Assembly (NCBI GenBank): GCA_942636505.2 | Contig: CALOGB020000174.1 | Span: 299,065-363,064, forward strand | DNA: 64,000 nt | Reading direction: 5' to 3' | Origin: an uncultured bacterium | GTDB taxonomy: Bacteria; Pseudomonadota; Alphaproteobacteria; Sphingomonadales; Sphingomonadaceae | In this document: positions 52,745 to 61,594 of the stretch, piece after piece | Position numbering within the stretch: the first letter of the stretch is position 1 | How the letters are laid out: the number at the start of each line of letters is the position of its first letter | The notes under the pieces: generated by a model | What the model saw: only the letters and a program-made list of their open reading frames with translations | Told to the model about the DNA's origin: nothing | The model's database searches: none | Translations under genes and position numbers: made by a program

Positions 52745-53479
52745 TCAGATCTGTGCGACGCCGCCGTCGACGAACATCTCGCTGCCGGTCATGAAGCTGC
52801 TGTCCGCGGACGCCAGGAAGGCAGCGGCAGCGGCGATCTCGGCGGGGTCGCCAATCCGGCCGATCGGGGTACCGGCACCCATTTCCGCCATCGCATCCTC
52901 GCCGACCACCTCGAGCGCGAGTTCGGTCCTGGTCGGTCCCGGCGACAGTACGTTGACGCGAATGCCGGTGCCGCGCAGATCAAGCGCCCAACTGCGCGCG
53001 AAATTGCGGATCGCCGCCTTCGTCGCGCTGTAGACGCTGAACCGCGGCGTTCCCATCACGCTCGTGCTGGACCCGGTGAGGATGATCGAGCCGCCCGACC
53101 GCATCAGCGGCAATGCCTTCTGCACCGTGAACAACAGCCCTTTCACGTTGACGTCGAACGTCCGGTCGTAATGCTCCGGCGTGATTTCACCGAGCGGGAC
53201 CAGCTCGCCGGTACCGGCATTGGCGAACAGGATGTCGAGCGAACCGCGCTCCGTCCGGACCGTCTCGAACAGGCGATCCAGGTCGGCCATGTCGGATACC
53301 GAACCGCTGATCGCGCGGGCATTCTCGCCGAGCTCGACCAGTGCCGCGTCGAGCGCGTCCTGCCGCCGCCCGAAGATGTAGACGAACGCGCCCTCGTCGA
53401 TGAAGCGCTTGGCCGATGCGAGGCCGATCCCGCTGCCGCCGCCGGTCACGATCGCCGTCTTGCCGTTCAGTCTGTCCAT
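52745..53479 (-). CDS. Short-chain dehydrogenase/reductase (SDR)
   Basis: 244-residue classical SDR. Cofactor motif [20 protein letters not shown], catalytic Ser in [11 protein letters not shown] and YSATKAA (Tyr/Lys), end '[13 protein letters not shown]'. A small acidic/neutral residue after strand 2 (FGRRQDAL) suggests NADP preference. Divergent from an HxlR-type regulator 85 bp away, the common layout for a redox-stress inducible oxidoreductase controlled by that regulator. Substrate unknown. Confidence 0.93.
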   Translation of the reverse strand: MDRLNGKTAIVTGGGSGIGLASAKRFIDEGAFVYIFGRRQDALDAALVELGENARAISGSVSDMADLDRLFETVRTERGSLDILFANAGTGELVPLGEITPEHYDRTFDVNVKGLLFTVQKALPLMRSGGSIILTGSSTSVMGTPRFSVYSATKAAIRNFARSWALDLRGTGIRVNVLSPGPTRTELALEVVGEDAMAEMGAGTPIGRIGDPAEIAAAAAFLASADSSFMTGSEMFVDGGVAQI

Positions 53480-53564
53480 CTGTCGTCTCCGTGTCTGCGA
53501 AGATCCTTAGCTGGCGGAGGACATACCTATCGACAAGTATGCACCTTTTGGTAAGTACCAGGTT

Positions 53565-53939
53565 ATGCCAATCACACCTCCGACTGACGGCTTCACCTGC
53601 GGTCTCGACGTCACGCTCCGCATCATCGCGGGAAAATGGAAACCGCTGATCCTGTATTTCCTGTTGCAGCGGCCCAACCGCTATGGGGAGCTTAAGCGTG
53701 CGGTGCGCGGCGTCAGCGACAAGATGCTGATCCAGCAACTGAAGGAACTGGAGGCGGACGCCGTGCTGACGCGGACGGATCACCATGAGGTTCCGCCGCG
53801 AGTCGATTATACGCTGACGCCGATGGGCCGCAGCCTCGCCGAGGCGCTGGCGCCGCTGTGCACCTGGGGGACCGAGAACATGGCGGAGGTCACGCGCGTG
53901 TTCGCCGAGCGCGACAACTGGCGGCGCGAGGCAGGCTGA
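53565..53939 (+). CDS. HxlR-family transcriptional regulator
   Basis: 124 residues, winged-helix. Family start CGLDVTLRIIAGKWKPLILY with the N-terminal Cys (residue 9 or so) often used for thiol/aldehyde sensing, recognition region RYGELKRAVRGVSDKMLIQQ, and wing DHHEVPPRVDYTLTPMG. Divergent from the SDR gene; repeated AGTA/AAGTACC elements at 53535-53560 between the two starts could be its operator. Likely represses the SDR until a reactive electrophile is present. Confidence 0.92.
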   Translation: MPITPPTDGFTCGLDVTLRIIAGKWKPLILYFLLQRPNRYGELKRAVRGVSDKMLIQQLKELEADAVLTRTDHHEVPPRVDYTLTPMGRSLAEALAPLCTWGTENMAEVTRVFAERDNWRREAG

Positions 53940-53957
53940 CCCATACTCGCGCCGCGC

Positions 53958-54914
53958 TCAGGCCGCTTCGGCGCGGCGCGGCAGTTTCCAGTTCGGGCGG
54001 ACGAAATGACAGGTGTAGCCGTTCGGCTTGCGCTCTAGGTAATCCTGATGCTCGGGCTCGGCCTCCCAGAAATCGCCGACCGGGGAGAGTTCGGTCACGA
54101 CCCTGCCCGGCCATAAGCCCGATGCCTCGACGTCGGCGATCGTCTCCTGCGCGACCGCCTTCTGATCGTCGTCGGTGTAGAAGATCGCCGAGCGGTAGCT
54201 CACGCCACGATCGTTGCCCTGCCGGTTGACCGTCGTCGGGTCGTGTATCTGGAAGAAGAATTCGAGCAGCGTGCGAAAGTCGGTGCGCGCCGGATCGAAG
54301 ACGATCTCGATCGATTCGGCATGGTTGCCGTGGCGGCGGTACGTCGCATTGGCGATGTCCCCGCCCGAATAGCCGACGCGGGTCGAGACCACGCCGGGCA
54401 GCGCGCGGATCAGGTCCTGCATCCCCCAGAAGCATCCGCCGGCGAGTACCGCGCGTTCGGTCCTGGCCGGGGCTTCCTCGACCTGATCGAGATACGCGGC
54501 GTAGCCTTGCGCGGCCATCTCCCCGCGCGGGACGAAGCGCAGCGCTGCTGAATTGATGCAGTAGCGCAGGCCGCCGCGGCTTCGCGGACCATCCTTGAAG
54601 ACGTGACCCAAGTGACTGTCGCCATGCGTCGAGCGAACTTCGGTACGCGGGATCAGCATCGACCAGTCGCGCCTGGCCTTGACGTTCGCCGGTTCGATCG
54701 GCCGCGTGAAACTCGGCCAACCGCAACCGGACTCGTATTTGTCGGCGCTGGCGAACAGCGGCTCGCCCGAGACGATGTCGACGTAGATTCCCGCATCCTT
54801 GGTGTGCAGCAACGCGCCGGAACCGGGGCGCTCGGTCGCATTCTCCTGCGTCACCCGATATTGTTCGGGCGTCAGCGCGGCGACGGCATCTTCGGTCTTG
54901 CGGTAACTGGTCAT
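53958..54914 (-). CDS. msrAB: Fused peptide methionine sulfoxide reductase MsrB-MsrA
   Basis: 318 residues with MsrB first (about 1-140; GCGWPSF and [11 protein letters not shown], catalytic C119) and MsrA second (about 150-310; [11 protein letters not shown], catalytic C161, then [17 protein letters not shown]). It reduces both R- and S-methionine sulfoxide in proteins. The B-A order is the less common arrangement. No signal peptide, so cytosolic. ATG 54914 begins the family start [19 protein letters not shown]; the frame is open further upstream but only as a shadow of the next gene. Confidence 0.95.
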   Translation of the reverse strand: MTSYRKTEDAVAALTPEQYRVTQENATERPGSGALLHTKDAGIYVDIVSGEPLFASADKYESGCGWPSFTRPIEPANVKARRDWSMLIPRTEVRSTHGDSHLGHVFKDGPRSRGGLRYCINSAALRFVPRGEMAAQGYAAYLDQVEEAPARTERAVLAGGCFWGMQDLIRALPGVVSTRVGYSGGDIANATYRRHGNHAESIEIVFDPARTDFRTLLEFFFQIHDPTTVNRQGNDRGVSYRSAIFYTDDDQKAVAQETIADVEASGLWPGRVVTELSPVGDFWEAEPEHQDYLERKPNGYTCHFVRPNWKLPRRAEAA

Positions 54915-54991
54915 GGCGGCACTCCGTTGACCGGAATGTGGTGTGCCGTCATCTCGCTGTCGAGGTGCGGGCGCGCACCGCCGCCCAGCGA

Positions 54992-55330
54992 TCAGCGCTG
55001 TTTCTTGGTCAGCGTCGCGGTGAAATCGGGGTCCTTGTTCGCGACCCAGTCGACGAACTTGCGCACCGCCGGGTCGGCCAGCAGCCCCTCGACGTCCATG
55101 CCGTGGCGTTGCAGCTCCGAATTGGTAAAGTTGGCGGTCAGCGTCTGCTGGCAGATCGGATGCATCGGCACGACGTCGCGGCCGCCCCGGCTCTTGGGGA
55201 CGGGATGGTGCCAGACGATCGTCTTGCCGGTCGGGCGACCACATAGCCAGCACGCGACGACCGCGACGGGCGCGTCCTCCTCGGCCTGCGGATCTTCGTA
55301 AGGACCGTGTTTCGAATGTTTGCGCGCCAT
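54992..55330 (-). CDS. Small HNH-like protein
   Basis: 112 residues. C27-W-L-C30 and H57..C60 flank [17 protein letters not shown], the beta-beta-alpha metal HNH arrangement, preceded by an acidic N-terminus and followed by a helical end. Compact stand-alone HNH proteins of this type are common in sphingomonad backbones; nicking activity is possible but unproven. It lies 77 bp upstream of msrBA on the same strand. Confidence 0.8.
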   Translation of the reverse strand: MARKHSKHGPYEDPQAEEDAPVAVVACWLCGRPTGKTIVWHHPVPKSRGGRDVVPMHPICQQTLTANFTNSELQRHGMDVEGLLADPAVRKFVDWVANKDPDFTATLTKKQR

Positions 55331-55558
55331 GCGTCTGTCTCACGTCCCGATGATTGCGGCGCCTTCCTTAGCGGGACGGGCGCCGTTGCGACAGTCGGCT
55401 GGTGCCGGCCACGCACGGTAGGGCAAAGCTGATCCACGACGTTCGATCGTTCAGCGCGGCGGCCTTGATCGGGCAATGTAGCGCGCTAATACGCGAACAG
55501 TAATCGGTGCAGACCGTTCAATAATCGCACAAATCTAGAGACTATCCAAGGAGTAGAT

Positions 55559-56152
55559 ATGAGGCAGAACAATACTAAATGGTTTGTTCTTACGGGGGTA
55601 GCGGCATTCTTCGGCGTGATATTCGGCATGACGGGGGCGCAATACTTGTCCGGCGGCGCGGCCGTCGTGATTTTCGGAGGGTTGTTCGTCGCTGCCATCG
55701 CGTTCGTGATCTGGTCACTGTCGGGCAACAGGGTCGGCAAGACTGCGTCGCCCGCCCTTATTGCAGACGCGCGGACGCTTCGGCCGGCTGCGGGTAGTGC
55801 GCGGATCTATGTCGTGCGGCGCGGCTTCATGGGTGGCATGGCCGATATGAAAATCGACATCCGCGGCGTCGCTTCGGGGCAGATCCGGATGAACCAGTTC
55901 GTCATGGCCGAGGTCCCGCCCGGCACGTACACCGTCGAAACCACGATGGCGCGCAACGGCATCAAGCCGTCGAATTCTGAAACCACGTTGTCCGTGCAAG
56001 GCGACGACGTCGTGGTGATCCTGGCGATGCTGAAGGTCCAGTCGCTGCACTCGACGACGACGCAGGAGCGGATCGTCGGCACGGAAGCGCAAACCGCCGT
56101 CGCCACGACCAAAATGATCGAATGGACCAACCGATCGACTTCGGTCGCATAG
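55559..56152 (+). CDS. Membrane protein with DUF2846-like beta domain
   Basis: 197 residues, ATG with perfect AAGGAG. Two N-terminal spans (WFVLTGVAAFFGVIFGMTGA and GGAAVVIFGGLFVAAIAFVI), then a beta-sandwich-like domain: ARIYVVRRGFMGGMADMKID, 'MNQFVMAEVPPGTYTVETTM', 'VQGDDVVVILAM'. This pattern recalls DUF2846 domains (carboxypeptidase-regulatory-like). No enzyme residues visible. Stands alone. Confidence 0.7.
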   Translation: MRQNNTKWFVLTGVAAFFGVIFGMTGAQYLSGGAAVVIFGGLFVAAIAFVIWSLSGNRVGKTASPALIADARTLRPAAGSARIYVVRRGFMGGMADMKIDIRGVASGQIRMNQFVMAEVPPGTYTVETTMARNGIKPSNSETTLSVQGDDVVVILAMLKVQSLHSTTTQERIVGTEAQTAVATTKMIEWTNRSTSVA

Positions 56153-56239
56153 CTGCGTGAAGGCGCCGTTCCGTGAAGCTGCCGGCTTGCACCGCTCGGC
56201 AGCACGGCGCGCCGGAAACCGTCGTTCCCCGCAGGCGCG

Positions 56240-56731
56240 TCAGCTCACCGCGCCGGCGAGCACGTCGACGGTCGTGCCGAGGGGAGCCACCAGCGCCTGG
56301 TAACAGGACATGGCCGCGAAGCAGGCGATACCCGCGCCGATGATCGCCAGGCAGACGAACTGGAATGCCGATGCGCGGCGTTTGGTACGGTCGGTTTGCT
56401 CGACGATCCGCCGGGCGGACTGTTCGCGCTTCATCGCGCGGCGGTCGGCGTCGGCGGCGGGGGGGCGATGTTTCAGGACGGGTTCGCTCAGCAGTGCGGC
56501 GAGGCTGACCGGGTCCTGCGTCCTTACGCCGAAGCGGCTGCCGCCGTTCCACACCACGCGACCGATGATGACGAGGGTCCCGCGGCGGATGTCGACATAG
56601 GTGCCGAGGATCGGCGGTTCGCTACTCGATACGAGCAGGCCCTTGTCGGACACGTCATGAATGCATCCGTTCGACCATTTGCCGCCGACATTCATGCGAC
56701 AGGGAACTGAGAGTTCCTTCAAAGCGCGCAA
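56240..56731 (-). CDS. PilZ-domain protein with C-terminal membrane anchor
   Basis: 163 residues from a TTG. N-terminal PilZ-like barrel (VPCRMNVGGKWSNGCIHDVS, GLLVSSSEPPILGTYVDIRR, IGRVVWNGGSRFGVRT). The usual c-di-GMP RxxxR start is reduced to a short sequence, so nucleotide binding is doubtful, while D/NxSxxG appears as DVSDKG. A charged linker leads to one C-terminal span (FVCLAIIGAGIACFAAMSCY). Many sphingomonads have several such proteins. Confidence 0.8.
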   Translation of the reverse strand: MRALKELSVPCRMNVGGKWSNGCIHDVSDKGLLVSSSEPPILGTYVDIRRGTLVIIGRVVWNGGSRFGVRTQDPVSLAALLSEPVLKHRPPAADADRRAMKREQSARRIVEQTDRTKRRASAFQFVCLAIIGAGIACFAAMSCYQALVAPLGTTVDVLAGAVS

Positions 56732-57006
56732 TTCTCATCCGATCTGGTTGGATCATCGTCCAGAATGCGTATCCCGGTGTCGAAGCGCACCCAATCCGGG
56801 AAATATACCGAGACGCGTCATGCATTGCCGGCAACGCCGACGATAACGAGCGAGACCGGTTGGCGCGCATCGACCGAATAGCGGTCCCAGCATTCCAGCA
56901 GCCGTCACCCCCCTTCCGACGCACCGTATCAACGTCGTCGGGCAGCATGTACCGGTCTCACAGACGTGCGACGCGGTCGCTACGCGTGGCCGATCGACCG
57001 CGCGGA

Positions 57007-57591
57007 TTACCGTGCGAGCGCGATCAGCTGGGCGATGCCGTTGGTGCCCGTCTTCGCGACGATCGCGGCACGGTGATCCTCGACCGTCTTCGGACTGATG
57101 TCGAGCGCGGCGGCGATCGCCTGGTTATTGTGCCCCTTCACGAGCAGGTCGAACACCTGGCGCTGGCGCGGCGTCAGCCCCGCGGTCCGTGCGAGTGCGG
57201 AGCGTTGCGCCTTTGACCAGGCGACGCCCTCGGTGATGGCGGCGAGCAACCGGTCCTCGTCGATCGGCTTTTCGAGATAGTCGAGGCCGCCATAGCGACG
57301 CACCGAATCCACCGCGTTGGCGGTCGTTGGCCAAGCAGTCATGAAGATGATCGCGACCGCGGGGTCGAGTAGTCGGACGCGATCGGCAAAGTCGAACCCG
57401 TCGATCTCGCCCATCATCACGTCGGTGACGATGCAGTGCGCCGGGGCGCGCTCGTACACTTCCAGCAACGGGGCGGGATCCAGGAACGGTTCCGCGACAT
57501 GGCCGTGGCGGCGAAGCAGCCTTGCGACCGCCGCGCCGAGGTCCTGGTCGTCATCCACGACATACACCATGCCACACGCGGTATCGGTCAT
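57007..57591 (-). CDS. FixJ-type response regulator
   Basis: 194 residues. Receiver domain: VVDDDQDLGAAVARLL with acidic pocket, phospho-acceptor D57 in CIVTDVMMGEIDG, Thr in FMTAWP, Lys in YLEKPIDED. LuxR/FixJ HTH at the end: GLTPRQRQVFDLLVKGHNNQ and AAALDISPKTVEDHRAAI. The ATG (57591) overlaps the kinase stop by 4 bp, so it is the partner of the kinase upstream. A much longer open frame beyond the ATG is a shadow of the kinase. Confidence 0.93.
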   Translation of the reverse strand: MTDTACGMVYVVDDDQDLGAAVARLLRRHGHVAEPFLDPAPLLEVYERAPAHCIVTDVMMGEIDGFDFADRVRLLDPAVAIIFMTAWPTTANAVDSVRRYGGLDYLEKPIDEDRLLAAITEGVAWSKAQRSALARTAGLTPRQRQVFDLLVKGHNNQAIAAALDISPKTVEDHRAAIVAKTGTNGIAQLIALAR

Positions 57592-59195
57592 TCGGGCTCT
57601 CCAGCGAGCGGAAGGGCGATGGTCGCGCGCGTTTGCCCCGCCGTATCGGTGACGCGCGACAGGGTGCCGCCATGCGCTTCGACGATCGCGCGGGCGACGA
57701 GGATGCCGACGCCCATGCCGGGCTGCTCGGGGCGGGCGGGTCGCGATCCGTTCACGACCACCAGCTCGACGCCTCGGTTCGTGCGGGTCACGCCGAGCGT
57801 CACGGTGCCGTTGCCGCAGGCCTGGACCGCATTGCGCACCAGGTTGACGATCGCCTGCGCCAGCTCGACTTCCTGCGCGAGGATGACGAGGTCGGGCGCG
57901 ACGGCATCGATCGACAGCGTGACCCCCTGCGATTTCGCCTCGGGCCGGGCCAGCGCCGCGACGGTGTCGATCAACGTCGCAAGCGGCAGGGGCGTCGGCA
58001 CGTCGACCGTCCGCCCGCCGAACCGCCGGAGCCGGCGGACCAGCGTCGACAATGCGGCGGCCTTGCGATCGATCAGCGCAGCAGTCGTCGCGATCTCGAC
58101 ATCGGCCGATACGGTCAGCTCGTGCAGATGCTTGGCCTCGATCGCCAGCGTCGACAGCGGCTGGCTGATCTCGTGGATGACCGCCACCGACATCGCCCGC
58201 AACGTCTTCAGCCGCTCGGCCTGAAACAATAGGCGATCGCGGCGTTCGAGATCGACCCGCACCCTGGCCTGCGCATCCGCGAAACTGCCCGCCAGATACC
58301 CGACGACCATGATCGAGGCGAGGCTCATGTGCAGCGCGAGGCGCCCGCCCATGTCCATCGGCATCGCGGTCTGTGGCAGGACCATCGCTGCGACGACGAC
58401 GATCGCAAGCCAGCTCGCCAGTCGCCCGAACCGCAGCCCGATCCACGCGACCGCGAGCAGGACGGGGGTATGCGGCGTGCCCAGGCCGATCCGCGCGAGC
58501 AGGATCTCGATCGCGAACGACGCCACCAGGATCACCACGGCCTCGGCGACCGACGCCATACTCGGGCGTCCGGGCCGCAATGTGCCGCCCGTCGCAAGGT
58601 CCGCTACCCAGAGCAGGGGCGGCGCCAGCAACAGGACGCCGAGCAGGTCGCCGACGACGAACCCGGTCAGCGACGTCACCGTCTCGCGCAGCCCGGACAC
58701 GCCGGTGAGATCGGGGCGTAGCAACGACCAGGGCAGCGCGGACAACGCAGCGGCGGCCGGCGCGCCGACCGAGGCGAGCCCGAGCGGCATTGGCGCGACG
58801 CTCATGCTCGTCTGCGCACGATCCGCCATCGTCCGGACCAGCAGCACGATCAGGCCATAGACCAGCGGCGGACGGATCACACCGATCAGCGCGGTCAGCC
58901 ATCCCGCCGACCGCGGATCGATCACGCCGGTCCCAATCTGCACGAGGATCTCGGTCACGATGATCGCAAGGGTCAACCGCGGCCCGCGCCGCCACAGCAG
59001 CGCGATGCGGAAGCCGGCAGCGGGATACAGCAGCGAATAGAAACCGCGCCCGCCCCATTCGGCGGCGATATGATGCGCCGCCAGGAACGCGAGCGCATAC
59101 CCGACAAGCCAGGGCAGGTCGGCGACCGTCGGCAGGACGGTAGTGGCGCGGGAGGGGGTACGGGGCTCTACGAAGGGCTTGGCGAGCGTCGTCAT
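57588..59195 (-). CDS. Sensor histidine kinase with MASE1 membrane domain
   Basis: 535 residues. Residues about 25-310 form a MASE1 integral-membrane sensor (GFYSLLYPAAGFRIALLWRR and multiple spans). Then a dimerisation helix with phospho-acceptor His in AVIHEISQPLSTLAIEA (near residue 338), N box VNLVRNAVQACGNG, and G box GMGVGILVARAIVEAHGG. The DHp/ATPase core is FixL-like, agreeing with the FixJ-type partner coded downstream in coupled translation. Signal unknown. Confidence 0.93.
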   Translation of the reverse strand: MTTLAKPFVEPRTPSRATTVLPTVADLPWLVGYALAFLAAHHIAAEWGGRGFYSLLYPAAGFRIALLWRRGPRLTLAIIVTEILVQIGTGVIDPRSAGWLTALIGVIRPPLVYGLIVLLVRTMADRAQTSMSVAPMPLGLASVGAPAAAALSALPWSLLRPDLTGVSGLRETVTSLTGFVVGDLLGVLLLAPPLLWVADLATGGTLRPGRPSMASVAEAVVILVASFAIEILLARIGLGTPHTPVLLAVAWIGLRFGRLASWLAIVVVAAMVLPQTAMPMDMGGRLALHMSLASIMVVGYLAGSFADAQARVRVDLERRDRLLFQAERLKTLRAMSVAVIHEISQPLSTLAIEAKHLHELTVSADVEIATTAALIDRKAAALSTLVRRLRRFGGRTVDVPTPLPLATLIDTVAALARPEAKSQGVTLSIDAVAPDLVILAQEVELAQAIVNLVRNAVQACGNGTVTLGVTRTNRGVELVVVNGSRPARPEQPGMGVGILVARAIVEAHGGTLSRVTDTAGQTRATIALPLAGEPE

Positions 59196-59256
59196 TACGG
59201 CCTCCCTGCCAGATCGAAACGCCGCAGCCTATCCGGGCGTATCCCGGAATGCGATC

Positions 59257-59588
59257 CTAGGCCCAAGGTGGCACGCCGCGATCGCTCGGCGGCAAGTCCC
59301 AATAGGGCGGATCGCCGAACGAGCCTCTAAGGCTCTGGGTCAGGGCGGCCATCTTCACCGATGCGCTGCGCTCCAGTGGATAGGCGATGTAGAACTCGCA
59401 CTCGGGCGCACAGCCCATAACGATCCTGACTAGCGCGTCGGTTGCGACCCCGAATGCCAACGTTTCGCCAGATATTCCAGAACGATCGTCGATTCGAACA
59501 CGGTCGCACCGTCGATCAGCAGCGCCAGCACCTCGCCGCGCGGATTGGAGGACATCGGGTGATCGTAGAACCGCAATACGGGCGTCAC
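59257..59588 (-). pseudogene. Glutathione S-transferase remnant and adjoining gene debris
   Basis: At 59588-59430 a frame starts 'TPVLRFYDHPMSS' and jumps to 'NPRGEVLALLIDGATVFEST' and 'IVLEYLAKRW', i.e. the first strand and the thioredoxin-fold end of a GST N-terminal domain with about 45 residues missing between, then a stop. A second overlapping frame (59460-59257) ends in a 60-residue stretch 'EFYIAYPLERSASVKMAALT' that could be a LysR-type C-terminus. Neither is a full gene. This is a decaying region between the kinase and ohrR. Confidence 0.55.
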
Positions 59589-60034
59589 TGCGTTACCGGT
59601 CGGTCCCCTGCGAGTGCTCGCCGCAGTGCCGCGACCTCGACGTTCAGGGCCGCGAGTCGATCCTGCGTCATGCCGGATCGCTCGACGATCAGCGGGCCAA
59701 GGCACCCGGTCTCCGTCCACCGCGCCCTGCCGGTCTCGGTCAGCCGTACGCGCACCTGCCGCTCATCGGCGGGATTGCGGATGCGCGTGACCAGCCCCGC
59801 CGCCTCCAGCCGTTTCGCCAACGGCGTGATCGTGCTCGGTTCGAGCGCGAGCCGTTCTGCGATCGCGCCGATCGAACAGCCATCCTCTGCTTCGTTCAGC
59901 GTCTGGAGGACGAGGAACTGTGGATAGGTGATGCCGAGGCGGTCGAGCACGGGCTTGTAAGCACGATTGATCGCGATCGTCGCGGCATAGAGCGAAAAGC
60001 AGAGCTGGTCGTCGAGGGGCAGGGGATCGGACAC
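59585..60034 (-). CDS. ohrR: OhrR-type MarR-family organic peroxide regulator
   Basis: 149-residue winged-helix regulator. GTG 60034 follows AAGGAGCC; the frame beyond is a shadow. LPLDDQLCFSLYAATIAINR carries the N-terminal reactive Cys (C12) and the LYA/RxYxP signatures of OhrR; recognition helix LEPSTITPLAKRLEAAGLVT; wing NPADERQVRVRLTETG. Divergent from ohr with palindromes between. Oxidation of Cys by organic hydroperoxides should release ohr. Confidence 0.93.
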   Translation of the reverse strand: MSDPLPLDDQLCFSLYAATIAINRAYKPVLDRLGITYPQFLVLQTLNEAEDGCSIGAIAERLALEPSTITPLAKRLEAAGLVTRIRNPADERQVRVRLTETGRARWTETGCLGPLIVERSGMTQDRLAALNVEVAALRRALAGDRPVTQ

Positions 60035-60068
60035 GGCAGGCTCCTTCACTCTCGACCGTACATAAAAT

Positions 60069-60132
60069 TGCTTATCGCGGCAAATCTTACTGGACTTCGG
60101 TACCGCGACGTCATAGATCGTTATCGCGATAA
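60069..60132. promoter_or_regulatory. OhrR operator region
   Basis: TTATCGCGATAA at 60121-60132 is a perfect 12-bp palindrome 20 bp before the ohr start. A related TTGC-TTATCGCG-GCAA element lies at 60069-60084, closer to ohrR. Sharing of TTATCGCG suggests one protein binds both, the OhrR layout for repression of ohr and autoregulation. Confidence 0.65.
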
Positions 60133-60151
60133 GTAATATGGAGATTTCAGC

Positions 60152-60577
60152 ATGTCCGTCGATGTAAAATACACTACCGAAGCCACCGCAACCGGCGGCC
60201 GCGACGGCCATGCACGGTCGCAGGACGGCCGTTTCGACGTCGCGCTCTCTACGCCAAAGGAACTGGGCGGCGCAGGCGGCGACGGCAGCAACCCCGAGCA
60301 GATGTTCGCAGCCGGCTATTCCGCGTGCTTCATCGGCGCATTGAAGGTCGCTGGCCAGCAGTTGAAGGTGAAGCTTCCCGACGACGTCGCGGTCACCGCA
60401 AAGGTTGGGATCGGCCCTCGCTCGGCTGGCGGTTTCGGGATCACCACCGACCTGACCGTTTCGCTGCCAGGCATCGATCGCGCCGAAGCGCGGCGTCTGG
60501 TCGACGCCGCACACGAGATCTGCCCCTATTCGAACGCCACGCGCGGCAACGTCGATGTCGGCCTGACGCTCGCCTGA
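60152..60577 (+). CDS. ohr: Organic hydroperoxide resistance protein Ohr
   Basis: 141-residue thiol peroxidase of the Ohr subfamily of Ohr/OsmC. Catalytic Cys C59 (AAGYSACFIGAL) and C124 (HEICPYSNATR), with catalytic Arg in the loop near residue 20-27 (ARSQDGRF). It reduces lipid and alkyl hydroperoxides with lipoyl groups as reductant. Divergent from ohrR, ending before a strong terminator. Confidence 0.96.
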   Translation: MSVDVKYTTEATATGGRDGHARSQDGRFDVALSTPKELGGAGGDGSNPEQMFAAGYSACFIGALKVAGQQLKVKLPDDVAVTAKVGIGPRSAGGFGITTDLTVSLPGIDRAEARRLVDAAHEICPYSNATRGNVDVGLTLA

Positions 60578-60590
60578 ATATGAGGCCCTG

Positions 60591-60626
60591 ACGGTCGGGC
60601 GGCACGTTTGCTGCCCGACCGTTTTA
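60591..60626 (+). terminator. Rho-independent terminator of ohr
   Basis: CGGTCGGGC and GCCCGACCG pair (with inner GGCA/TGCT) around a short loop, followed by TTTT. Fourteen bases after the ohr stop. Confidence 0.85.
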
Positions 60627-60686
60627 AATTGGCAACAAGACCAAGCCGCTGACGTCGAGCGGCCTTTTAGTCACGTCCGATGCGTG

Positions 60687-60828
60687 TTGACATTAATGGT
60701 CACGGCTCCGATGTAACTTGCATGTACGCTCCTGCGACACATAAGCGTTTCCTCGACCATTCGGGCCAACTCGCCGCACGCGGTTAGCCCGAACTCGCGG
60801 CTGTTCGCCGTTCGAGTTCGGGCTTTAT
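60687..60828 (+). ncRNA. Candidate small RNA with own promoter and terminator
   Basis: In the 313-bp gap between ohr and the next gene, a perfect TTGACA (60687-60692) is followed after 17-19 bases by a -10-like ATGTAAC, and a strong terminator (AGCCCGAACTC at 60786-60796, GAGTTCGGGCT at 60814-60824, then TTATT) lies about 100 nt on. There is no reading frame between. A further hairpin AGCCGCT/AGCGGC + TTTT at 60643-60665 ends whatever comes from ohr. The transcript would be about 105 nt with single-stranded CTCCTG and TTCCTC motifs, like anti-ribosome-binding-site sRNAs. Expression is not shown. Confidence 0.45.
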
Positions 60829-60890
60829 TCGATCTGACCTTTGGGACGTGCTTTGCGCGCCCATGATCTCGAGTAAACGGAAACCGCACA

Positions 60891-61175
60891 GTGTCGAAAC
60901 AGAAAGCTGATCCAGCTAGTGCTCCTAGGGCGGGCGGCGATATCGAACGCCAAGAACGTACCTCTCGGTCGTTTCTTAGAATGCGACCAAGGGGATTCTT
61001 CTCAAATCGATTTGATTTGAAAATTGTCGAGGACTATTCCGACGACAATAGCGATAGTCAGGCTCGCAAGAAGTCGAGCTGGCTGAACCACTTCATCGAC
61101 TTGAATCTGCTCCTCATGATCATCGTGGTTGGCGTACCAATCCTCCTATATTGCATCGTTGCCGCGTCGAAATAG
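60891..61175 (+). CDS. Small C-terminal-anchored hypothetical protein
   Basis: 94 residues from GTG. Basic, polar N-terminus (SKQKADPASAPRAGGDIERQ, RMRPRGFFSNRFD), acidic middle (EDYSDDNSDSQ) and a single C-terminal span LNLLLMIIVVGVPILLYCIV. The tail anchor suggests an inner-membrane protein with cytosolic head. No family known and weak ribosome-binding site, so coding is likely but not certain. Confidence 0.5.
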   Translation: MSKQKADPASAPRAGGDIERQERTSRSFLRMRPRGFFSNRFDLKIVEDYSDDNSDSQARKKSSWLNHFIDLNLLLMIIVVGVPILLYCIVAASK

Positions 61176-61594
61176 AGATAGGGCGCGTATCGAGGACTGC
61201 TCGCGGCAATCTCGTGCGCAGTCCAAGCTTGCAGAATGGCCGGCGACCTGTCGCAAATTCGTGGCGGGGGCCAAGCAACCGGAGCCGTTTGGCAGCTTCC
61301 TGTGTCGTCGGCGCCCGATAGGTAAGTATGTAGTGCGTTTAACGTCACATGAGATCATCGCGTCGCGCCTGCAGTTTCGGCATATCACAAGAAATAACGA
61401 TGTGCTCCGACATCTGATGATCAATGACAAAGCTGCGATTCTGCCCAACTATCATTAGTTCGGTCGATTATATTTATGTCGGACGATGAACAAAATGTAA
61501 TGATGCACGTATGTTAAACACCTGGTGTTAAATTCCATACAAACATAGTAAGCGCCTGCCAGCAGGGGCGCATTTTTCAATTCAAGGACATACC
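61176..61594. other. AT-rich gene-free leader of mucR
   Basis: About 420 bp; the part nearest mucR (61455-61560) is the most AT-rich stretch of the right flank, with CATCGTCCGAC and GTTAAACACCTGGTGTTAAA, an imperfect palindrome (TTAA-CACC-TGGTGT-TAA) at 61515-61532. MucR/Ros proteins bind AT-rich DNA and autoregulate, so this is a plausible self-operator. No gene seen. Confidence 0.45.

Noticed and set aside
54915..55343. Upstream extension of the MsrB-MsrA frame
   Set aside because: It runs through the HNH gene in another frame; the MsrB domain starts normally at ATG 54914.
57592..59058. Long N-terminal extension of the response regulator frame
   Set aside because: The frame stays open through the overlapping kinase gene but is Arg/Asp-rich and meaningless there; the receiver domain starts at ATG 57591.
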